From the NCBI RefSeq assembly GCF_007741495.1, contig NZ_CP036262.1:6200001-6264000 (forward strand): 64,000 nt of DNA. The letters run 5' to 3'. Shown here one piece after another: positions 44,928 through 52,648 of this stretch (position 1 is its first letter; each line of letters opens with the position of its first letter). Made by a program: the position numbers and the translations under genes. The notes below the pieces were generated by a model that ran no database searches, was not told the origin of the DNA, and saw only the letters and a list, made by a program, of their open reading frames with translations. Origin of the DNA: Roseimaritima multifibrata (GTDB taxonomy: Bacteria > Planctomycetota > Planctomycetia > Pirellulales > Pirellulaceae).

Positions 44928-46646
44928 TTAATGACTATTCAAAGCTTTCCGGCGGCGGAGCACCCAATAGGCTGACACGAAATAGCTAATCGTGAAGACG
45001 AATCCCCAAGTATAAAAAATTGCCGCATTGGCTTCGTAGACGCTCATATTGGGGCTGCCAAACATCACCTTCAAAGCCAGCACCAAAGTCAGGGTCAAAC
45101 TGGTCCACGCCACCCCCTTCAGGACCTTTGAGGCCATCAAGTGATCCTTCACCGGTTCACCTTCGTCATGCGCCTGCTGCTTCTGAAACACTTGGATCGC
45201 TTCGGTTAGCTCTCGGTCAGCTTGTTCTTCATCCGGGTACTTTTCGGCTGCTCCGTATCGTTTAGCTAACAGGGTATAGACCACAATCGTGAATAGCCAG
45301 GTTGGCAGAAAGAGGTAGTAAAACGACATCACGTTCATTGCGTTTAGCCCAAATCCAAAAACCAATCCCGCTGCCCAAGACACGACCGCTGGCGTGCTGT
45401 GATCCAGTTTTCGATACTTGGCCCAATACCGCGTGAATCCGATGCGAGGAAACACAACGTGCTCGGCAAAAACAATGCCTCCGACGGGCACCACCAACAG
45501 TCCCGCGTAGGTCAACAGCGGAAGCATCTGCCCAAACACGAAGGGGAAACAAGCGATGACGACCGTGATACACCCAACGGTCAAAGTCACCGCGCCTCGT
45601 GAATGGTTGTGGAAGATCGCCTGAGCGGCCAGACCAGCACGATACAAATTCGCGTTCGCCGTCGTCCAACCTGCGACGATCACAATGACATATCCCGACA
45701 GCCCCAGTGCCCGATAAGCGACATCGCCCGGATCAAGTTCGACAATCGTCGACTTTAGCAGGACGGCAGTCCCGGCGCCCATAATCCCTGCTGCGATCCA
45801 GGCGACATAGTGCCCGAACAGCATTCCCGCACTGGTACACAGCCCGTAGATAGATTTTTTCGCATACCGCAAAAGCGCCATGTCGATCAACCCGAAGTGG
45901 GTAATCGTATTGGCCGCCCAGGCGAACCCGATCACTTCCAACAGCCCGATCCCCGGCTCGCCGCTGCTGTTCACTCCCGTCCAAATCGATTGGTCGCCGA
46001 TCTTAATAAAATCAGCGAACGCCAAAAGCTGCGTCCGCCCCAGCACCGATTCCGCCAACGCTGGAAAGAGCACCAAGGCTCCGCTGGTAAACATAACCAC
46101 CAGCCAGGGGCCACAGATGCTGGAGAACTCAGCCACCGCATTGAACCCATACATTGCGACAAAGACCACGATGATCCCAACCGAAAGCACCACGGCCACA
46201 AACGGTGCACTTGTGGGATACCACTGCAACTGCGCCGGAATGTCAAACAACAACCGGACCGCGGTACTCGATACCGTAATCATCGCAGCCGAAATGACCA
46301 TAAAGATCAAAACGTTTGCCCAGTTGTAAAGTTTGGTCATCGAATCTCCCGCGATCTTATCCAGATACGTGTAGAGACTCAGGCGGGTCTGGACAGCAAT
46401 CGGTGCGGTGATCAACGTCCAGCTAAGAATCGCAAGGACGTTGCCAATCAGCAGACCAATCAAAATGTCTTTGGTCGTCGCCCCTAACGCGACAAACGTC
46501 GCCCCAATCACGAACTCAGTCGCCGCCACATGCTCGCCAGCGTAAAGCCCCAGGAAGTGCGTCCAGCCATGCAGCCTGTGCTCGGGTATGGGCACCTGCT
46601 CCTGTTTCATACTGGCAATAGCCTGCCGGCTCGTATCGGAGCTCAT
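44928..46646 (-). CDS. NCS1-type (cytosine/purine permease-like) transporter
   Basis: 572 residues with about twelve membrane segments. The NCS1 landmark GWTTANANLYRAGLAAQAI and EFVIGATFVALGATTKDILIG fit the nucleobase:cation symporter-1 family. C-terminal extension of ~70 residues after the last typical helix is long for NCS1, and contains two extra hydrophobic stretches. Its partner oxidoreductase suggests a non-nucleobase substrate, but that is inference. A weak hairpin (CGACGACC / GGTCGTCG, 44800-44826) lies between the two genes. Confidence 0.85.
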   Translation of the reverse strand: MSSDTSRQAIASMKQEQVPIPEHRLHGWTHFLGLYAGEHVAATEFVIGATFVALGATTKDILIGLLIGNVLAILSWTLITAPIAVQTRLSLYTYLDKIAGDSMTKLYNWANVLIFMVISAAMITVSSTAVRLLFDIPAQLQWYPTSAPFVAVVLSVGIIVVFVAMYGFNAVAEFSSICGPWLVVMFTSGALVLFPALAESVLGRTQLLAFADFIKIGDQSIWTGVNSSGEPGIGLLEVIGFAWAANTITHFGLIDMALLRYAKKSIYGLCTSAGMLFGHYVAWIAAGIMGAGTAVLLKSTIVELDPGDVAYRALGLSGYVIVIVAGWTTANANLYRAGLAAQAIFHNHSRGAVTLTVGCITVVIACFPFVFGQMLPLLTYAGLLVVPVGGIVFAEHVVFPRIGFTRYWAKYRKLDHSTPAVVSWAAGLVFGFGLNAMNVMSFYYLFLPTWLFTIVVYTLLAKRYGAAEKYPDEEQADRELTEAIQVFQKQQAHDEGEPVKDHLMASKVLKGVAWTSLTLTLVLALKVMFGSPNMSVYEANAAIFYTWGFVFTISYFVSAYWVLRRRKALNSH

Positions 46647-46740
46647 GATTTGATTATCGGTAGTTTGGATTGAGCGGTGTTGCGAATAGCGTTTGATGAG
46701 TGTGAGCTATTGTAACTTGTTGTGGGCTGGGGGTTGGGTC

Positions 46741-46803
46741 GGGAGTTGGGAGTTGGGAGTTGGGAGTTGGGAGTCGGGAGTTGGGAGTTGGGAGTCGGGA
46801 GAC
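46741..46803. repeat. Heptanucleotide tandem repeat (GGGAGTT/GGGAGTC)
   Basis: Nine 7-bp units in a row from 46741 with GGG at every seventh base and T/C variation at the last position; the ninth is GGGAGAC. Regular G-runs could fold into a G-quadruplex on the plus strand. It lies in the divergent gap between the NCS1 permease and the FG-GAP gene. Seven bases is not a coding period. Confidence 0.9.
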
Positions 46804-46894
46804 AAGGAGGTGGGAGACAGAACCTTCATTCGTTGCGATGGAAAGTCACTTATTCTGACAGTTACTGCCCAGCTTCGCAAAAACACCAACTGAG

Positions 46895-47022
46895 CACTCC
46901 TTCACTCCTTCACTCCTTCACTCCTTCACTCCTTCACTCCTTCACTCCTTGTCTCCTTGTCTCCTTGTCTCCTTGTCTCCTTGTCTCCTTGTCTCCTTGT
47001 CTCCTTGTCTCCTTGTCTCCTC
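46895..47022. repeat. Octanucleotide tandem array, 7 x CACTCCTT + 9 x GTCTCCTT
   Basis: Sixteen consecutive 8-bp units in two blocks: seven CACTCCTT (46895-46950) then nine GTCTCCTT (46951-47022, last unit ending C). The array ends 99 bases before the ATG of the FG-GAP gene at 47122. With the heptamer array, it fills most of the 475-bp gap; I see no gene in 46647-47121. Confidence 0.95.
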
Positions 47023-47121
47023 AAGTAAAGGATGATCGTTTCGTCGGACTTCCCTGCAGCGACAGTGCTAGGATGTCTTTCTATTGGTATCGATCCGACA
47101 CCTACAATCGATAGGGTTTTG

Positions 47122-48342
47122 ATGTTCCGACTTTTGGTGGTGAGCCTGTTTTGTGCTTTTATGGTGATTCCTCAAATGGGACGCTGCGAGGATGCAAACG
47201 ACTGGAAGCAATTCGCCGGCGTTCAGGGACCGAGTGGTTGGCGCGTCAACGTGATCCAGCCGGACCCCAAAAACCATGGTCCCGATGGCTTTAATCACCA
47301 TGACTGGGATGGTGACGGAGACCTGGATGTTTTTGTTAACTTCGAAGAGGGCGGGTACAGCCGCCTGTACTCCAATCCAGGCAAAGTGAAAATCCGGCAA
47401 CCGTGGGTCGACTACGTTGAATTCCCCCCTCATGGCAAATGCGAAGACTCGGGCATCGGTGACTTGGACGATGATGGCGACATCGATTACGTCGCTAACG
47501 GCGGCCACGTCTACTTCAATCCAGGCAAACAGAAGCTAAAGGACTCCCAAAACTGGGTGCAGATGACTCTGTTTGAAAATGAGGCTCGAAATCCCGTCGT
47601 GGGCGATATTGATGGAGACGGTCTGGATGACCTGATTGTTGGTGCAAACGCCTGGTACAAACAGCCTGCAAATAACAAACAGGATGCAGCAGCCTGGAAA
47701 CGTTACGAACTTGGCGAGGCCAAGTGGTCGATGAGCTGCATTCTTCATGACATCGACGGGGATGGAGACAAAGACATCCTTGTTCAGGAACGCAAAAAAC
47801 AGGGAACTTTTTACTACGAAAATCCAGGAGTAGAAAAAATTACCGACCGTTGGCCGGTGAAAATAATCGATCCCGAAATTGGAGGGATGTTCATGGTGCT
47901 GGGCGATGTGAACGACGACGGAAGGCTCGATTTGGTCAAAGCTGCCGACAAAATTTGTATCTTTCTACGGACCAACAACCTGGGTCCTCCGATCTACAAG
48001 AAGATCGAAGTCGACTGCCCCGATCAGCCTGCTGGCGTCCGCGTCAAAGCGAAGCCCAAAGGGGTTGCCATTTTAGAACTCAACAACGATCGCCCCCATC
48101 GCGAGATCGTCATCATCCCCGAATACGAGGCACAACTGTGGTACCTCAGCTTCACCGGCGATGGCATGTCCCCTGAAAACTGGACCAGTACGTTGATGGA
48201 CATGCCGTATCCGGAATCACGAAAAAAGATGGATAACGCCTTCCTTGTCGACCTTGACGGAGACGGCGACCTGGATATTGCAACGACCGAGGAGAACGGC
48301 GGATGGGGAATCATTTGGTTTGAAAACCCTGCAAACCACTAG
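47122..48342 (+). CDS. Secreted FG-GAP/VCBS repeat protein
   Basis: 406 residues from the ATG at 47122, chosen because it starts a signal peptide (MFRLLVVSLFCAFMVIP); the frame is open to 47032. Five or more calcium-binding repeats follow: DWDGDGDLDVFV, DLDDDGDIDYVA, DIDGDGLDDLIV, DIDGDGDKDILV, DVNDDGRLDLVK, DLDGDGDLDIAT. These make a beta-propeller of the FG-GAP type, common in planctomycete secreted proteins. The function is probably adhesion or carbohydrate binding. Its promoter lies downstream of two microsatellite arrays. Confidence 0.9.
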   Translation: MFRLLVVSLFCAFMVIPQMGRCEDANDWKQFAGVQGPSGWRVNVIQPDPKNHGPDGFNHHDWDGDGDLDVFVNFEEGGYSRLYSNPGKVKIRQPWVDYVEFPPHGKCEDSGIGDLDDDGDIDYVANGGHVYFNPGKQKLKDSQNWVQMTLFENEARNPVVGDIDGDGLDDLIVGANAWYKQPANNKQDAAAWKRYELGEAKWSMSCILHDIDGDGDKDILVQERKKQGTFYYENPGVEKITDRWPVKIIDPEIGGMFMVLGDVNDDGRLDLVKAADKICIFLRTNNLGPPIYKKIEVDCPDQPAGVRVKAKPKGVAILELNNDRPHREIVIIPEYEAQLWYLSFTGDGMSPENWTSTLMDMPYPESRKKMDNAFLVDLDGDGDLDIATTEENGGWGIIWFENPANH

Positions 48343-48797
48343 ATTCGCCGACATTTACCTAAACGCGGGCGGCTTCTGGAGCCCTCCCTTGTTGCAGAAA
48401 AAAGAAAGTCGCAAATTCGGTGGCGGTTCGTCTGCGAAACCGCAACCATTCTTTTAGCGGACGATCATCGGGACCGGACGCCTTGTTTTGTCGTCAGGAA
48501 ATCCATGCCATGCGTTCGCCGTTTCTCTCTCGCCGCTCACTGCTGACCGTTGACGTGTCCCGCAGCGCCGAGGACTTGATCGATCGTGAACGGGTAGTAG
48601 GAAACTTTAACAAGGACGCCAATTCAAAAATCGGAGAATTCAACTGTAGCTTTAACATCGTGCTTCAACAAACGCCAACCGACTGCCCAAAGCGAAGTCG
48701 CTAATCGGCGTTTCCCGGTTCCCCCTCTTTTTTCTCTTTTGCTCCCATCAGCGCCATTCTAGCGACTGAAAATATCCACCACTTCTTCTCAGGATCC
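48343..48797. other. Gap without a recognised gene
   Basis: This 455-bp stretch separates the FG-GAP gene from the EF-hand gene on the same strand. A plus-strand frame at 48510-48704 (about 64 codons, MRSPFLSRRSLLTV...) is open but matches no family I know and has poor coding appearance; it is not called. No repeat or hairpin stands out. Confidence 0.4.
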
Positions 48798-49388
48798 ATG
48801 ACCATGAACGCTCTGTCCAAACTACTCTGCTCAGCCGCCATGTTGACGTTCACCACAACCGCTTTCGCTCAGCCCCCCGGTGGTGGCCGTGGCGGACGCG
48901 GCCAAGGAGGCCCCTCACCGGTCGAACGCTTGATGACTTTGGACGTAAACGGCGACGGACAACTAACGGTCAACGAGGTAACCGACGCGCGCATGAAACC
49001 CATGCTAAACCGCGCGGATACCAATCAAGACGGAGCGGTCACCAAAGCAGAACTGACCGCCATGTTTGGCGGCCAATCGGCTGATGGACGTCCCGGCGGC
49101 CCCGGTGGTGCAGGTGGTGGTATGCGTGGCGGCCCCGGCGGAGGTGGACCACCCGAAATCGGTCAGATCATCCCATCGTTCTTGCAAGAACAGCTAGGAC
49201 TGAGCGAAGAACAACAGTCGGCACTCGCCAAACTACAAGCAGAAGTCGACGCGCAATTGGCACTCATCCTGACCGCAGAACAGCAGCAGCAACTCAAGCA
49301 AGGTCCCGGAGGCCCAGGCGGACCTGGCGGACAACAGGGTGGTGGTCGAGAACGAGCAGGCCGTGGTCGTCCGCCCGCAGACAATTGA
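48798..49388 (+). CDS. Secreted EF-hand protein with Gly-rich linkers
   Basis: 196 residues; the ATG at 48798 and one at 48804 both precede a signal peptide ending at AFAQP. Two EF-hand loops are present: DVNGDGQLTVNE and DTNQDGAVTKAE, followed by a Gly/Pro linker and a helical segment (FLQEQLGLSEEQQSALAKL and LILTAEQQQQLKQ) reminiscent of Spy/CpxP-like helices. The C-terminus is Gly/Arg-rich. It resembles the EF-hand protein at 15848 in architecture. Probably periplasmic, calcium-binding. Confidence 0.87.
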   Translation: MTMNALSKLLCSAAMLTFTTTAFAQPPGGGRGGRGQGGPSPVERLMTLDVNGDGQLTVNEVTDARMKPMLNRADTNQDGAVTKAELTAMFGGQSADGRPGGPGGAGGGMRGGPGGGGPPEIGQIIPSFLQEQLGLSEEQQSALAKLQAEVDAQLALILTAEQQQQLKQGPGGPGGPGGQQGGGRERAGRGRPPADN

Positions 49389-49426
49389 TAATGAAGCTGC
49401 AAGTTGCATACACGTAGCTACCACTC

Positions 49427-49545
49427 AATGCCATCTACTTTCTTAGCGGAACGGCGCGAACCGTCCGGCAATCGCATAGAAAACACGAGGAATTTGCCGG
49501 TCGTCTTGCGCCGACCCGCTAGGAAATCCGCCCGCAGATGGCATT
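49427..49545. repeat. Palindromic interspersed element, family B (119 bp)
   Basis: Ends are a perfect 10-bp inverted repeat (AATGCCATCT / AGATGGCATT). The core TTCTTAGCGGAACGGCGCGA is shared with 9080-9197 and 40424-40710. It lies 38 bases after the EF-hand stop. Defined termini suggest a mobile (MITE-like) origin rather than simple hairpin. Confidence 0.82.
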
Positions 49546-49658
49546 GAGCTACCGCCGTTAGACGGTGGACACAGAAAAGCAGTAAAACGACGCACTGGCA
49601 AGCTTCGTTACGGAGTTGGATCCGTCTTAAAACGTTTTGACTTTTGGGCAGGTTCGCT

Positions 49659-49843
49659 TCCGTTTGGGGCTTGTCCCGGCGAATCGGAAACGGGGAGCGA
49701 CCTTGGACGACGGAAGCACTCCCGTGGCCTTTCCTCTGCAAATCACCTGATAAGATTTGCAGGGGAAAGGCCACGATCAAGGAGTAAATCCTGGTATAGG
49801 TAGCCGACCGCTGCGATCCTGTCGGGGCAAGCCCTAAGCGGAA
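49659..49843. repeat. Long nested imperfect palindrome (about 185 bp)
   Basis: The tip is a 22-bp stem with one mismatch (arms 49723-49744 and 49754-49775, 9-base loop). Outer arms at ~49659-49688 and 49814-49843 also pair (TTCCGTTTGGGGCTTGTCCC against GGGGCAAGCCCTAAGCGGAA). No ORF. It lies between the EF-hand gene and the small secreted-protein gene, next to family B and family A elements. Confidence 0.75.
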
Positions 49844-49898
49844 ATTGAGTCCGCAGAGGGTTTATCGCGTTCCCGCCCAACGCAGAAAACAGGTGGAT

Positions 49899-50040
49899 GA
49901 CGCATCGGGACGTGAAATTTGTAAGTGACGGTTTCCGAGCGGGAACCACCGTCTGGCGACGGCAACTACCGCAGCTACGCTCGCCGGAGCGTGGACGGAC
50001 CGATAATACGTCACCAATTGATTTCACGTCCCCTTGCGTC
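49899..50040. repeat. Palindromic element, family A inner-arm variant (142 bp)
   Basis: GACGCATCGGGACGTGAAAT at the left and ATTTCACGTCCCCTTGCGTC at the right form inverted ends, with AAGTGACGG and CGTCACC inside them, as in family A inner arms. The outer GTGTCGCCTTTCGC ends are absent. It ends 145 bases before the ATG at 50186. Confidence 0.65.
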
Positions 50041-50185
50041 CCATCGATTCTCTGTCGCACACCAATACTTGCGGATTATTCGTGACACTCTGTTGCGAAA
50101 CTTCCCTACTTATAGAAGTGAGGCGATTCGGTCTTCCTGGCCACGTCGCCCGTCTTCTCTTCTCTGCTGCATTCGGAGGCGCAAT

Positions 50186-50623
50186 ATGCTCCACCCACGA
50201 AACCGTTTCTTTCTCTCTGCGGGCTTGCTGACCGCTGCCCTAATCTGCTGTGGCGAGGCGTCCGCACAGTGTAGCGGCGGAAAAGGAGGGGGAATGCGAA
50301 CGGGTAGTCCGTCGTCGCTGGCCCCCAGTTCGCCCTACTCCCAATCCCCGCTTGCTTCGCGTGGTTATTCGCAGAACAACCTGATGGCGATGCAATACCA
50401 GCAACAAGCTTTGATGGTCCAGCGGCAACTCGCTTACCAGATGTACGCCAATGCCCAGCAGCAGCGGCTCGCGATGATGCAACGTGAGGCGAAGGCGCTT
50501 CCTTATCGGTTGGCCCGCGCGGAAGCCAAACGTGCGGCTCGAGCTGAAAGAATTGCTGCCCGGCTTCGGGAACAGGATCAAACGTCCGACGACTACACGC
50601 TGACATCCGTCAGCACGGACTGA
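50186..50623 (+). CDS. Small secreted Gln/Met-rich protein
   Basis: 145 residues from the ATG at 50186, preceded by GGAGGC at spacing 5; the longer frame to 49925 runs through a palindromic element and is not used. Signal peptide ends at EASAQCSGG. The mature part has a Gly/Ser/Pro stretch, then a Gln/Met-rich helical segment (MQYQQQALMVQRQLAYQMYANAQQQ region) and an Arg/Ala-rich C-terminal helix ending in TSDDYTLTSVSTD. No known domain. It lies 113 bases upstream of the next gene, possibly in one transcript. Confidence 0.7.
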   Translation: MLHPRNRFFLSAGLLTAALICCGEASAQCSGGKGGGMRTGSPSSLAPSSPYSQSPLASRGYSQNNLMAMQYQQQALMVQRQLAYQMYANAQQQRLAMMQREAKALPYRLARAEAKRAARAERIAARLREQDQTSDDYTLTSVSTD

Positions 50624-50736
50624 AATTACGATTCTCAATCTTCTCTTCACCAGCCGCAGTCGCAATTACAATCGGTGCTCATCCAACGAGAACCGTCAGT
50701 TAATTCCCTGCGGCTGATTCTTATCGAGCCGCTCAA

Positions 50737-52374
50737 ATGCACGTCTCTTCGCGATCCGTCGTAGTGCCTCCGCCCGCACCGCCCGTTGGCCGACCTCCCA
50801 AGGTTCGCTCGGACAAAAGCGGACAATCGATCGCGCGACGTTCTCAAAGCAACGTGCCCGAGCAGCCACGCTGGCGAATCGCACCTCCCTCCCCTACCCC
50901 TCAACCGGCAAGCGAAATCCCGAGCGAAGAGTGCAAAACGAGGTTCTATCATCCCGAAGCCATCAAAGCGCATCTGAAGGAATCCCCTCCGTGGTTGGTC
51001 AGCATGATGATCCACTTGGTGCTGTTACTGGCATTGGCTTTGATTTCGACGTCGTCCGGAGTTGTCGGACGGATTGAGCTTACGTTACGGCAAAGCAGTG
51101 CCCCGGTTACCACCGAGCTGATGGATTTTTCCATTGCCGCGATGGATTTGGACAACGCGCCGAGTGAGGAATCTTCCATCGAATTTCAAGAGGAGATCAC
51201 CCCTGTTGAAATCGAAATCCCCGTCAATCTTACTTCGCTAAAATTCGACCTGGATTCGATTGCTCCACGCAAGCTGTCCCCCACCCCGCCGCCGACGGGA
51301 AAAGCATCCGCAACCAACATGTTTTCCGGCCGTACTGGACGGATGAAACAACAATTACTGCTAGAAGCCGGGGGGAACGCAGATACGGAAAATGCAGTCG
51401 CGATGGGGCTGGAATGGCTGAAACGCAACCAACTGAAAGATGGCAGCTGGTCCCTTCGCGGTCCTTACCAAGGAGGGGCTCGATCCGAAAACAACGTCGC
51501 GGCGACGGCGATGGCGATGCTTGCTTTCATGGGAGCGGGCAGCACGCACCGCGGGGGCGAATACGAGAAAGAGCTATGGAAGGCTGTTCGTTGGCTGGTT
51601 AAGAAACAAGACCGCCAAGGGTTCATGGCCTCCGCTGCCGCGGACCACGAGAAAATGTACTCTCAAGCTCAAGCAACCATCGCCTTGTGCGAACTGTATG
51701 CGATGACCGGCGACTCTTGGATTCGCCCCTACGCTCAACTCTCGTGCGACTTCGCCTGCCGCTCGCAGTCGACCGGTGGAGGCTGGAGATACCGGCCACG
51801 TTTTGATTCGGACACCTCCGTCACCGGCTGGTTCGTGATGGGTTTAAAGAGTGGTGAAGCGGGCGGACTAAAAATCGATCCCAAAGTCTTAAAACGCGTC
51901 GATGGGTACCTCGACTCGGTCAGCGCAGGCAGCAAGGACGACTACTACAACGTCGGCTATTCCTACATGATCGGCGATGCCCCCTCACCGTCGATGACCG
52001 CCGAAGGATTGCTCTGCCGTCAGTACATCGGCTGGGACCGAAATATGCGTGGAATGCGAAACGGCCTGGACACGCTGGTGAAAAACCATCCGATAAGCAT
52101 GCGATCACAAGACGTCTACTACTGGTATTACGCAACCCAGGCGTTGCATCATTTTGGTGGTCCCCTATGGACCGAGTGGAACGACAAACTAAAAGTCGCG
52201 TTACCGGCGGCTCAACAAACCCGCGGGCCAGAAAAGGGAAGTTGGGCTCCCAACCAAGACGCGTGGGGCACGCATGCAGGCCGCCTATATACCACCTGCT
52301 TGTCGCTGTACTGCCTGGAAGTCTACTACCGGCACATGCCCATCTACGCCCCCGAAGAAATCAACGACGCATGA
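50737..52374 (+). CDS. Membrane-anchored protein with terpene-cyclase/prenyltransferase-like fold
   Basis: 545 residues. A Pro-rich cytoplasmic N-terminus (~1-85) leads to one membrane helix (~90-105, SMMIHLVLLLALALI). After an acidic linker (~120-200) a helical domain (~215-540) carries squalene-cyclase/prenyltransferase-type repeats: MGLEWLKRNQLKDGSWS, AVRWLVKKQDRQGFM, ACRSQSTGGGWRY and AGRLYTTCLSLYCLEVYYR. The QW-like spacing is partial and catalytic DXDD is not seen, so cyclase activity is doubtful; planctomycetes often have this architecture with unknown role. Follows the small secreted-protein gene. Confidence 0.8.
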   Translation: MHVSSRSVVVPPPAPPVGRPPKVRSDKSGQSIARRSQSNVPEQPRWRIAPPSPTPQPASEIPSEECKTRFYHPEAIKAHLKESPPWLVSMMIHLVLLLALALISTSSGVVGRIELTLRQSSAPVTTELMDFSIAAMDLDNAPSEESSIEFQEEITPVEIEIPVNLTSLKFDLDSIAPRKLSPTPPPTGKASATNMFSGRTGRMKQQLLLEAGGNADTENAVAMGLEWLKRNQLKDGSWSLRGPYQGGARSENNVAATAMAMLAFMGAGSTHRGGEYEKELWKAVRWLVKKQDRQGFMASAAADHEKMYSQAQATIALCELYAMTGDSWIRPYAQLSCDFACRSQSTGGGWRYRPRFDSDTSVTGWFVMGLKSGEAGGLKIDPKVLKRVDGYLDSVSAGSKDDYYNVGYSYMIGDAPSPSMTAEGLLCRQYIGWDRNMRGMRNGLDTLVKNHPISMRSQDVYYWYYATQALHHFGGPLWTEWNDKLKVALPAAQQTRGPEKGSWAPNQDAWGTHAGRLYTTCLSLYCLEVYYRHMPIYAPEEINDA

Positions 52375-52458
52375 ATCCCAACACCCCAATTCGTAACGCA
52401 CGCCTTCAAAAGAAATAAGCAAAAGTAGACCTCAGAGAACAAAAACCGCACCCTCTTT

Positions 52459-52526
52459 CTCCATGTCTCCATGTCTCCATGTCTCCATGTCTCCATGTCT
52501 CCATGTCTCCATGTCTCCATGTCTCC
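52459..52526. repeat. Octanucleotide tandem array, 8.5 x CTCCATGT
   Basis: Eight full CTCCATGT units plus a partial CTCC, without a mismatch, in the 274-bp gap between the terpene-cyclase-like gene and the matrixin gene. It shares the 8-bp period of the array at 46895 but not the sequence. It ends about 122 bases before the matrixin ATG. Confidence 0.95.
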
Positions 52527-52648
52527 GAAAAAAACGTTTCGTGACAATGTGACCTGCGAAGTTCCCTTGCCTACAGGGGAACGGTACTTCCACCACCAGG
52601 GCGTTTCAGACTGTCGTCTACTCCCATAACCTTCGCAGGAAATTAAGC

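Noticed and set aside
46895-47022. CRISPR or protein-coding repeat
   Set aside because: Units of 8 bp are perfect and contiguous without spacers, and the period is not a multiple of 3.
48510-48704. 64-codon ORF starting MRSPFLSRRSLLTV
   Set aside because: Although a basic start is followed by a hydrophobic pair, there is no true signal peptide, no motif and no ribosome-binding site; coding support is too weak to call.
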